DNA from: a virus
Length of the DNA stretch: 24,830 nt
IMG/VR virus record: IMGVR_UViG_3300025435_000086
Span: 1 to 24,830 of that record
Reading direction: 5' to 3' (one strand)
The notes under the pieces are model-generated. The model was not told the origin of the DNA, ran no database searches, and saw only the letters and a list, made by a program, of their open reading frames with translations. Position numbers and translations under genes: made by a program. How positions within the stretch are numbered: the stretch's first letter is position 1; the number at the start of each line of letters is the position of its first letter. Below, in pieces: positions 7,871 to 15,021 of this stretch.

Positions 7871-8223
7871 TAAACACAGGAAAAGCTATTATTACCAACT
7901 ACCTAAACGGTGGTGCAGCTACTCAGCCTAAATACATTGGTTGGGGTACAGGTGCAGGTACTACTAGCGCAACTGATACAACATTATTTACAGAAGTATT
8001 GCCTCGTGTTAGCGGCACAACTTCTCAAGTAACAACTAGCACAACAAACGATACATACCAAGTTGTAGGCACTCAGACTGCTGGCACAAGTGAGACAATC
8101 ACAAATGCCGGTTTATTTGACGCATCTACCTCTGGTAACTTGTTTGTAAAAGGTGACTTTAGTGGCATCCCATTGAACAATGGCGACTCCATTCAGTTTA
8201 CTTTTAAAGTCCAGTTTAGTTAA
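7855..8223 (+). CDS. Probable virion structural protein (122 aa)
   Basis: A 122-residue, Thr/Ser/Gly-rich, beta-strand-rich protein with very few charges. It has a helix near the start (KAIITNYLNG), a WGTGAG turn (about 30-35), and a C-terminal strand-rich part with ITNAGLFDAS and GDSIQFTFKVQF. This layout is seen in small phage tail or baseplate-like proteins, but I cannot name a family with certainty. GGAG lies about ten bases before the ATG. Its stop overlaps the start of the repeat protein gene (TAATG), so the two are probably translated together. Confidence 0.7.
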   Translation: MATLLVNTGKAIITNYLNGGAATQPKYIGWGTGAGTTSATDTTLFTEVLPRVSGTTSQVTTSTTNDTYQVVGTQTAGTSETITNAGLFDASTSGNLFVKGDFSGIPLNNGDSIQFTFKVQFS

Positions 8224-9797
8224 TGGCAATTAATGGTTCTAGTATAAATAGAGTAGCAATTAATGACGGAGATAATATTACATTAACTCCCTCGTTAAGT
8301 GTTACTTCTACGAGTACTAGTTCCATTACCACAGTATTAAAGTTATTTAGAACCCTTATTTATGCTGTAACTTCTACAGCAACAATTAATAAAACCTACG
8401 GTAAAGCTCTAAATTACTTATCTACAACCTCCATTACCATTGGCAGGGCAATTAAAAAGTTAATGAGTAGTATTACCGAAATGTCGGTAATTGTATTAAC
8501 AGAATCAGCATTTCACCTAGCTTTGTTGTCGGTCACCGTTGTCAGCACGGCAACAATGAATCGATTACTAAGCCTATCTAAGGTTATTACCTATGCCGTT
8601 ACTTCCACAGTCAGTATAACTAAAAGCCTTACAAAGACCATCAGTTACCTATCTACAAGTGCAGTAACCATTGTTAAGTCTATTTTAAAGAACATAACCT
8701 ACCTATCTACCTCTACAGCAACCATTACAAAACAACTAGCTAGAATTCTAAGCGTCCTTTCTACAAGCTCAGTAACTATATCTAGGACTATTGGTAAGTT
8801 AATTTCCTATTTAAGCACTTCTACAGTAACTATTGGCAGGGCTATAGCTAAAACTATTTCTTATGCAGTAACTGAGACAGTAACCATAGTAAAAAGTGTT
8901 TTAAAAACCCTTTCATTCCTGTCTACAAGCTCTGTAACGCTTTTAAAGCCAATATATAAGGTCATAAGTTATCTAGTTACCAGTTCGACTTCTATGGCTC
9001 GTTTGGTAAGTTTCTTTAGGACATTGTCATATAACTCAACCGTTTCTGCCACTTTATTGAAAATGGTAGAAACAACATTAAGCGTCTTATCTACCAGTTT
9101 TGCCACTATTGGAAACTATTACCGTAAGCTATTAGCCTATGCGGTAACCACTACCATTACCATTCCAAGGTTCGTAAACAAATTTATGACCACTTATGTT
9201 GAACATACCATTGTCGTTTTGACAAGTATGGCAATGCACTTGGTTAGTTTGTCATATACCGTAACCAACAATAGCAAGCTATTTAAAAGCATAACCAAAG
9301 GGTTAAGCTACCTGTCTACTAGCGTATCTAGTATAAATTTTGGGTATTTTAGGACTTTATCTTACCTAAGTACTACAACCATTAGTATTGGTCGATTTTT
9401 AAATAAACTAATATCTTATTTATCGACATCAGTAATTACCCTAATACGTGGGTTAATTATTCACAAATTATTGGCTTTAGGGGTTGGTAATACGGTGTTT
9501 TTCTCAAAGCTGCCGATTAAGCTATTTTTTGTAGTTTCCCAAACAACTATCACATTTACTAAGCAAATGTATAGAACTTTCACCCTAGTTTCGGCTACAA
9601 TAGTGACATTAGTCGCTGCTTACTTTAACAGACTTGGTGCTGTAGTAAGGTATACGTTTACAGTAGACTTTAGAGACAGGGTAACAGAGCTTTATAAAGA
9701 GCGTTTAAGCGTAGTACAATTTAAAGACAGATTGGTTGACCTTTACAAGCAACGAACTGTCCTTGCAAACACAAGTAATAAAAAGGTCTCAAAATGA
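8223..9797 (+). CDS. Basic Ser/Thr-rich 18-residue repeat protein, unknown function
   Basis: The 524 residues hold a short head (1-24), about two dozen tandem units (about 25-471) and a different C-terminal part (about 472-524). The core unit is 18 residues and alternates a Ser/Thr strand with a basic amphipathic stretch, as in ISYLSTSTVTIGRAIAKT (194-211). A few units are 20-21 residues. In the repeat region I count only five acidic residues, all Glu, against dozens of Lys/Arg, and the whole protein lacks Cys and Trp. The C-terminus carries two copies of a 17-residue motif around FKDR and DLYK. The regular period suggests a solenoid or fibre, but the hydrophobic and basic mix would also fit membrane contact. 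It lies among virion genes, between a 122-residue structural protein and tail genes, so a tail or appendage role is possible. No enzyme motif is seen. Confidence 0.88.
   Translation: MAINGSSINRVAINDGDNITLTPSLSVTSTSTSSITTVLKLFRTLIYAVTSTATINKTYGKALNYLSTTSITIGRAIKKLMSSITEMSVIVLTESAFHLALLSVTVVSTATMNRLLSLSKVITYAVTSTVSITKSLTKTISYLSTSAVTIVKSILKNITYLSTSTATITKQLARILSVLSTSSVTISRTIGKLISYLSTSTVTIGRAIAKTISYAVTETVTIVKSVLKTLSFLSTSSVTLLKPIYKVISYLVTSSTSMARLVSFFRTLSYNSTVSATLLKMVETTLSVLSTSFATIGNYYRKLLAYAVTTTITIPRFVNKFMTTYVEHTIVVLTSMAMHLVSLSYTVTNNSKLFKSITKGLSYLSTSVSSINFGYFRTLSYLSTTTISIGRFLNKLISYLSTSVITLIRGLIIHKLLALGVGNTVFFSKLPIKLFFVVSQTTITFTKQMYRTFTLVSATIVTLVAAYFNRLGAVVRYTFTVDFRDRVTELYKERLSVVQFKDRLVDLYKQRTVLANTSNKKVSK
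8295..9635 (+). repeat. Coding array of about 24 units of ~54 bases (18 codons)
   Basis: The unit begins with L/I-S/T-Y-L-S-T-S and is followed by a Val/Thr strand, then basic residues. Clear consecutive 18-residue units start at protein residues 122, 140, 158, 176, 194, 212 and 230. At DNA level the same ten bases acctatctac occur at 8647 and 8701, exactly 54 bases apart, but most units differ strongly in synonymous positions. The array is old and held at the protein level rather than a recent DNA expansion. Confidence 0.88.
9663..9764 (+). repeat. Two-copy 17-residue repeat at the end of the repeat protein
   Basis: Residues 481-497 (VDFRDRVTELYKERLSV) and 498-514 (VQFKDRLVDLYKQRTVL) align without gaps and share the pattern V-x-F-K/R-D-R-hydrophobic-x-D/E-L-Y-K-E/Q-R. 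This motif is charged and differs from the preceding 18-residue units, marking a separate small C-terminal domain. Confidence 0.85.
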
Positions 9798-10390
9798 GCC
9801 AGTTTTATGTATATGAACACATAACAAAAGATACTAATGCCGTATTTTACGTTGGCAAAGGCACTGGCTATAGAAGTGGCTCAAAAAGCGACAGAAACAT
9901 ACATTGGAAAAGAGTTGCCAAAAAACATGGTTTTACCGTAAATATAGTTGCTCAAAATTTAGATGAAGAATTGGCATTTTTATGCGAACAAGAAAGAATT
10001 GACCAATTAAGAAGGCTTGGCGTAAAACTATGCAATTACACTGATGGTGGCGAAGGTATATCTGGTCATAAACATTCTGAAGAAACTAAAAAGAAATTAT
10101 CAGAAAAAGCTATTGGTCGAAACGTTGGACATACATTTAATGTAGGCAGAAAACAAACAAAAGAATGGAAAGAAAAAATATCAAAATCTCTTTTTGGAAA
10201 CAAATATAGGTTAGGAATACCACATACTAAAGAATCTATTGAAAAGATTAAATTCCATTCTGCAGGAAAAAATAACCCAATGTATGGAAAAATAAGAATT
10301 ACCAATGGTTTTGAAAACAAAATTATATTGCCAAATGATACTATTCCAGATGGATGGACTAGAGGTATGGCTAAAAGAGGTAAAAAATAA
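9794..10390 (+). CDS. GIY-YIG homing endonuclease with NUMOD3-type DNA-binding motifs
   Basis: A free-standing homing endonuclease, a selfish gene that cuts related genomes lacking it. The 198 residues start with a GIY-YIG nuclease domain: YVY (5-7), YVGKG (19-23), the expected catalytic Arg at R27 and a likely catalytic Glu at E65. TDGGEGISGHKHSEETKKKL (about 83-102) opens the linker and first NUMOD3-like motif, followed by basic helix repeats around 118-155 and AGKNNPMYGK (157-166). The end, with ITNG and IPDGW, is common in phage homing nucleases. The gene is much more AT-rich than terminase: 10141-10200 holds only 16 G/C in 60. It overlaps the repeat protein stop (ATGA), and the next gene starts at its last base, so it is wedged between two structural genes. 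The domain looks complete. Confidence 0.9.
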   Translation: MSQFYVYEHITKDTNAVFYVGKGTGYRSGSKSDRNIHWKRVAKKHGFTVNIVAQNLDEELAFLCEQERIDQLRRLGVKLCNYTDGGEGISGHKHSEETKKKLSEKAIGRNVGHTFNVGRKQTKEWKEKISKSLFGNKYRLGIPHTKESIEKIKFHSAGKNNPMYGKIRITNGFENKIILPNDTIPDGWTRGMAKRGKK

Positions 10391-10698
10391 TGTCACAATT
10401 TAGTTACAAGCTAGTACCAGAATCAGAGGTCTTTAGCTTTGATTTTAACCCTGTTTTGCAAACATCCGAGACCTTAACCTCGGCTACTTGCACTGCTATT
10501 ACAGCACAAGGTACAGATACAAACCCATCTGCCATACTTTCAGGAACACCCGTATTTACATTAGGCAAGGCATCTCAAAGGGTTATTGGCGGTGTCGCTG
10601 ATAATACTTACCGATTGATTATGACTTGTGGTACTAACCAGGGTAACGTTTACACCTGTATTGGTGACATCCCAGTTTATTCCCCAACGGAGATATAA
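10390..10698 (+). CDS. Small beta-rich structural protein (102 aa)
   Basis: A 102-residue, strand-rich protein. The pattern TLTSATCTAI, GTDTNPSAILSG, QRVIGGVADNTYRLIMTC and IPVYSP resembles small proteins common in phage structural modules that look Ig-like, with a conserved G-x-D-x-N-P turn and a later Gly-Gly turn. No catalytic residues are seen. GAGGT stands before the ATG inside the nuclease gene end. The following gene starts immediately after its stop. A tail or head-tail accessory role is inferred from context. Confidence 0.72.
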   Translation: MSQFSYKLVPESEVFSFDFNPVLQTSETLTSATCTAITAQGTDTNPSAILSGTPVFTLGKASQRVIGGVADNTYRLIMTCGTNQGNVYTCIGDIPVYSPTEI

Positions 10699-10980
10699 AT
10701 GGGTCACGCAGATTTCTTACGTAATGGCGATTACAACGGTATATGTGATGCTTGTGGTCACAAATATAAGTTCTCGCAACTAAAGTTACGTTGGGATGGG
10801 CTGTATGTTTGTAGCTACGACTGGGAGATTCGCCAGCCTCAAGACTATGTAAAAGGTGTACGAGACAATATGTCTGTACCAGTTTCTAGACCACAGGCTC
10901 CACAAGAATACAGCATTGTACAATCAACAATTGAATTAGTTGACGGATTTACTGTCAACGATACATATACACTAGGATAA
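10699..10980 (+). CDS. Small zinc-ribbon-like phage protein (93 aa)
   Basis: The 93 residues contain CDACGHKYKFSQLKLRWDGL then VCSYDWEIRQPQDYV. This is the layout of a small phage protein in which CxxC and a second Cys pair or Cys/Asp pair bind a metal, ending in W-E-x-R-x-P-Q-D. Here the knuckle is C16-x-x-C19 and C38, and the fourth position is Asp (D41) where other members often have Cys. The C-terminal 35 residues are polar and probably extended. Such proteins occur beside tail-fibre genes in many podoviruses, but their role is unknown to me. The start follows the previous stop without a gap. Confidence 0.78.
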   Translation: MGHADFLRNGDYNGICDACGHKYKFSQLKLRWDGLYVCSYDWEIRQPQDYVKGVRDNMSVPVSRPQAPQEYSIVQSTIELVDGFTVNDTYTLG

Positions 10981-10983
10981 TAT

Positions 10984-13527
10984 ATGGGCCGTCCTTTATA
11001 TACTAATAACGCAGCCACCTATTTGGCTTTTGGAATAACCAATACAGCAACAACGATGCAGGTGTCTGCAAATGCTGGAGGATTATTCCCAAACCCAGTT
11101 GGTGGAGATTACTTCTACGTTAGCTTAATCAGTCTAAGTGGCCCAATCATTGAGATTGTAAAGTGTACCGCACGTAACGGTGATATTTTTACTATTGAGC
11201 GTGGACAAGAGGGTACATCACCTTTGTATTGGAATACTGGCGATAACGTCCAATTGCGTATTACTGCTGCTGGTATGAACTTTATTTCTGGTGCAAGTGC
11301 AACTACTACAGAAGAAGAAACTCAAACAGCTACTCAAGGTCAAACACTATTTACCTTAAACACAATTGATTACACTCCAAATACCAATAACTTAGCCGTA
11401 TTTGTAAACGGCTCTAAACAAGTTGCTGGTCTTAACTATTCTGAAACAGCAATTAATACAGTTACATTTTTAACTGGTTTAAATGCTGGAGATGTGGTTG
11501 AGTTTATCCTTGGATTAACTATTGCAACTGGTACTCTTTATGCAACAGACATTAGATACAATGAACAAAGCACAGGCGCAGTAACTCGTACATTGGAGTC
11601 TAAACTTCAAGAATCTGTTTCTGTATTAGATTTTGGTGCTAAAGGCGACGGAACAACAAATGATTCTGTTGCTGTGCAAAATGCTTTAAACAGTGGATAT
11701 AGCTCTATATATTTTCCTAGTGGTACATATTTAGTACAGAATGTAAGCATTTCACATTCAGTAACAATTTATGGAGATGGTTTTAGTTCAATTATTAAAT
11801 CCATTCCTTCTGTAGTTGGTAGCAATTACTACTCAACTAACATTTTTACAAGCGTTACAGGCTTAAGTGATATTGTAATTAAATATTTAGTTTTTGATGG
11901 TTCAGGAACTACTGTAGTTGGCACAGACCCAGATATTGAACAAGCATTAGTTTTATTGCAACAAATTACAAGAATTGAATTTGATAATGTTAAGGTAACT
12001 GGTTACTCTGCAAATGCTAAAACACCTCCAACAGATATTTACAGTCAACATTTTCAAGCAATTACAATTAGAAATTTAAACAATTCTGAATACATTAAAT
12101 TTAACAATGTTTTGTTAACTAATAATTTTTATGAATTAGTTTCTATTTACAATGGTCCAACATCTGTTTGCGAAACAATTATTACAAATAGCGGTGAAAT
12201 CAATACTGTAACAACACCTACAAGTCATACTGCTTTTGAAATTACTGGTGGTAAATTAACATTTACAGATAATTTCTTTTACAATACTGGGCCACAATCA
12301 ACTGTTAATATTAATGCTACAAGCTCATCATTAGTAAGCAACAATCAATTTATTAAACAAGTTGGTGGTTCATCTGCTGTAGGCCCATCTATTAATTATG
12401 GTCAAGCAGGGTTGTATGGCCAAAGTAATTGCATAATTACAAATAACTATTTCAACAATACAGGTGCTGGTTGTATTTTGCACTCAGGTGGTAATGGAAT
12501 TATTATTTCAGACAATATTTGTATTGATGGCGGTTTAGAGCCTATCAAAGTTTTATGCGCTTTAGACCCTACAATGTATGCTGCTTTACTCCCTGCATAT
12601 ACAGTTCCTACTCTTGGAAATTCGTATTCATTACATATTACAAACAATCAAGTTGTAGGTGCTCAATATACTTCAGGCCCTACAAGTCGTGGTATTTGGA
12701 TTGGTTATTTAAGCCCATCTGTTTCTAACCTTTGGTACGATGTTCTTGTTGAAAACAATACTGTTTCAATGGATACATCTCCAAATGACTTAAATTATTG
12801 TTTATTTTTAAGCGGAATTGCAGATATTAAAATTAAGAGTAATTATTTTAATTACAAATATACAGCTATTTATTCTTATGACTATGCTTACAATGTTGAA
12901 ATTGTAAACAATGAGTTTGCTGGTGCAATTACAACACAATCAGACGATGTAGATTTTATTGGTGGAATAGCTAATACTAAACTTGTATTTAATAATAATA
13001 GATTTGTAGCTATTCCTTTAGCACAAAATTATAATATTCAAATTATTTCTGGTACTACTTTTGGTAGCATAGAGGCTGTAAACAATATAAATACTAAGCC
13101 TGGTTATTTTATAAACACAACTTCTCTTTATTTTCAACAACAATTAATAGGTCAAAGATTAACTTCCGTACCTACTACTGGTATTTGGAGAGCATACGAT
13201 ACTGTTTATTCTATTCCTGCATCTGGAGTTAGCAGACCTATGGGTTGGGTATGTACGACAATAGGTAGTTTTGCTGGCCCTTATACAGCAACTGCTAGTG
13301 GTGTAGTTGGTAATTATTATTTAACTGTTACTGATGGAACACAATTTAAAGTAGGTGAAAGAATTAATGTAACAGGAGTTGGCTCTGGTGGTGCAAGTCA
13401 AAAATTTACTATTTGTCAAATTGTTGGTAATCAATTAAATACTGCAGAAGTTGTTAATACTACGGCATCAGCACAAACTGTTACTCCATCAAACCCAGTT
13501 TTTGTAACAATGCCTAATTACGCATAA
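10984..13527 (+). CDS. Tailspike with N-terminal anchor and pectate-lyase-like beta-helix
   Basis: An adsorption protein that probably binds, and may cut, host surface polysaccharide. Of 847 residues, about 1-101 form a beta-rich domain shared with the fibre gene at 13537. Residues about 110-178 form a second small domain (GQTLFTLNTIDYTPNTNN, VFVNGSKQV) often seen in phage fibres. After a linker, LQESVSVLDFGAKGDGTTND (208-227) opens a pectate-lyase-3-type right-handed beta-helix with many N/T/I-rich rungs up to about 740. The end (about 745-847) holds a small MGWVCTT-type cap and a beta-rich domain. Catalytic residues cannot be assigned from sequence. The beta-helix DNA is very AT-rich: 12121-12180 has 15 G/C in 60. 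AGGA precedes the ATG. Confidence 0.88.
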   Translation: MGRPLYTNNAATYLAFGITNTATTMQVSANAGGLFPNPVGGDYFYVSLISLSGPIIEIVKCTARNGDIFTIERGQEGTSPLYWNTGDNVQLRITAAGMNFISGASATTTEEETQTATQGQTLFTLNTIDYTPNTNNLAVFVNGSKQVAGLNYSETAINTVTFLTGLNAGDVVEFILGLTIATGTLYATDIRYNEQSTGAVTRTLESKLQESVSVLDFGAKGDGTTNDSVAVQNALNSGYSSIYFPSGTYLVQNVSISHSVTIYGDGFSSIIKSIPSVVGSNYYSTNIFTSVTGLSDIVIKYLVFDGSGTTVVGTDPDIEQALVLLQQITRIEFDNVKVTGYSANAKTPPTDIYSQHFQAITIRNLNNSEYIKFNNVLLTNNFYELVSIYNGPTSVCETIITNSGEINTVTTPTSHTAFEITGGKLTFTDNFFYNTGPQSTVNINATSSSLVSNNQFIKQVGGSSAVGPSINYGQAGLYGQSNCIITNNYFNNTGAGCILHSGGNGIIISDNICIDGGLEPIKVLCALDPTMYAALLPAYTVPTLGNSYSLHITNNQVVGAQYTSGPTSRGIWIGYLSPSVSNLWYDVLVENNTVSMDTSPNDLNYCLFLSGIADIKIKSNYFNYKYTAIYSYDYAYNVEIVNNEFAGAITTQSDDVDFIGGIANTKLVFNNNRFVAIPLAQNYNIQIISGTTFGSIEAVNNINTKPGYFINTTSLYFQQQLIGQRLTSVPTTGIWRAYDTVYSIPASGVSRPMGWVCTTIGSFAGPYTATASGVVGNYYLTVTDGTQFKVGERINVTGVGSGGASQKFTICQIVGNQLNTAEVVNTTASAQTVTPSNPVFVTMPNYA

Positions 13528-13536
13528 GGATAATTA

Positions 13537-15012
13537 ATGGCAAATATGCTCTTCGCAAACAATGCTAACACGACGTTAGCTTCCAGTTTAACTGCTGGAG
13601 CTACGTCTATGAGTGTTACATCTGCGACGAACTTCCCATCGCCTACTGGTGTCCAATACTTTTATTGCACATTAGCTGATGCTGCAACGCAAACAACTAT
13701 TGAGATTGTTAAAGTAACTTCAGTATCAGGAACTACTTTTGCTATCACTAGAGCACAAGACGGAACATCTGCCGCAGCCTTTGCTGCAGGTGCAGTAGTA
13801 TCTTTGCGTCTGGTTCGTGCAAGTCTTAATGACTTTCCTAAGTTAGACGAGACAAACACATTTAATGCTGACCAAGCTATTAGCGGTCAATTAACATCTT
13901 CTGCTGGTTTAGCAACTACAGGAACATTTACTGCGACTGCTCCTAGCGATGGTCTAGTAATGGACTATGCAACTGGCTTTGGTCGTTTTAGTGCTTTTGC
14001 TGGCGATGGTTTTCAATGGTATAACGCTGGTATAGCTAATACTAAATTGATGCAATTGTCATCAAGTGGTGCAATTACAACAGCTACTTGGAATGGTGCT
14101 ACAGTTGGTGTTGGATATGGCGGTACAGGCACAGCTACCTCATTTACTACTGGTTCTGTAGTTTATGCAGGAGCTTCAGGAGTTTATAGCCAAGACAATG
14201 CCAATTTCTTTTGGGATGCTACAAACCATCGTTTAGGAATTGGAACTACAAGCCCTCAATATGCTTTAGATGTTACAAGTAGTTTTGGCATTGGTGGAGT
14301 TGGTTCTAATGGTAACGGTCTTGTTGCTTATGCTGGAGCATCTCCAAGCACAGGATTTAGGTTCTCATTAACTCGTCAAGATGCTGTATCTGCTGGTTCT
14401 GTATATTTAAATTCCTATGGTGGAATTGGATTTGGAGTAGGTTTAGGCGGTAGCGGAACTCCTGCTGGTGGCCCTAATATGTATCTTGACACTAGCGGTA
14501 ACTTGCTAGTTGGTACTACAAATTCATCGGACTTTACTGGTTCGGGAATAAAATTACTTCCAGCTAGTAGTGCTTTTGCAGCAGTTACTGCTAATTCAAC
14601 CTCTGCTAGCTATTGTTTTTCTATTTATTCAACAGGGGCATCTGCTTATCGTTGCTATATAGATAATGCAGGAACTATTCACGCTACATCAACATCTATT
14701 ACAGCTATTTCAGATGCAAGTCTAAAAACCAATGTTAAAGACCTTGAAACAGGTTTAACTCAGGTAATGTCACTTAAACCAAGACGATTTGACTGGGTAA
14801 ATGGAGATGCTACAAATGTAGCTGGTTTTATTGCTCAAGAATTAGAAGAAGTATTGCCTGATTTAGTATATGAATCTAAATACAGCATTGATGAAAATGG
14901 CAATAACGTTACTAAAAAATCAATTAAAATGGGAGATATACTTCCAACATTAGTAAAAGCATTGCAAGAACTTAAAACAGAATTTGATGCTTATGTAGCA
15001 TCTCACCCATAA
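13537..15012 (+). CDS. Tail fibre with C-terminal S74 intramolecular chaperone domain
   Basis: A 491-residue fibre. Residues about 1-97 repeat the beta-rich anchor domain found at the start of the 10984 spike (both carry TIEIVKV/IIEIVKC and a later E/A-x-G-T-S turn). The middle is Gly/Ser/Thr/Ala-rich with fibre motifs such as GVGYGGTGTA (191-200) and HRLGIGTTSPQYALDV (231-246). Residues about 391-485 are a Peptidase_S74 chaperone: SDASLKTNVKDL, LKPRRFDW and GFIAQELEEVLPDLV. The catalytic dyad of this family is Ser and a Lys five residues later, here S392 and K397. This domain trimerises the fibre and then cuts itself off. AAGGA lies before the ATG. Confidence 0.93.
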   Translation: MANMLFANNANTTLASSLTAGATSMSVTSATNFPSPTGVQYFYCTLADAATQTTIEIVKVTSVSGTTFAITRAQDGTSAAAFAAGAVVSLRLVRASLNDFPKLDETNTFNADQAISGQLTSSAGLATTGTFTATAPSDGLVMDYATGFGRFSAFAGDGFQWYNAGIANTKLMQLSSSGAITTATWNGATVGVGYGGTGTATSFTTGSVVYAGASGVYSQDNANFFWDATNHRLGIGTTSPQYALDVTSSFGIGGVGSNGNGLVAYAGASPSTGFRFSLTRQDAVSAGSVYLNSYGGIGFGVGLGGSGTPAGGPNMYLDTSGNLLVGTTNSSDFTGSGIKLLPASSAFAAVTANSTSASYCFSIYSTGASAYRCYIDNAGTIHATSTSITAISDASLKTNVKDLETGLTQVMSLKPRRFDWVNGDATNVAGFIAQELEEVLPDLVYESKYSIDENGNNVTKKSIKMGDILPTLVKALQELKTEFDAYVASHP

Positions 15013-15021
15013 GGTTAAATT

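Noticed and set aside
8295-9635. Regular 54-base repeats considered as a CRISPR array or satellite
   Set aside because: Repeats are contiguous without spacers, diverge at synonymous positions and keep one open frame, so they are protein repeats.
9794-10405. Nuclease and following gene both begin MSQF, considered as a duplicated start made during insertion
   Set aside because: The serine codons differ (agc and tca) and the flanking DNA is not alike beyond a few bases, so there is no DNA-level duplication to support it.
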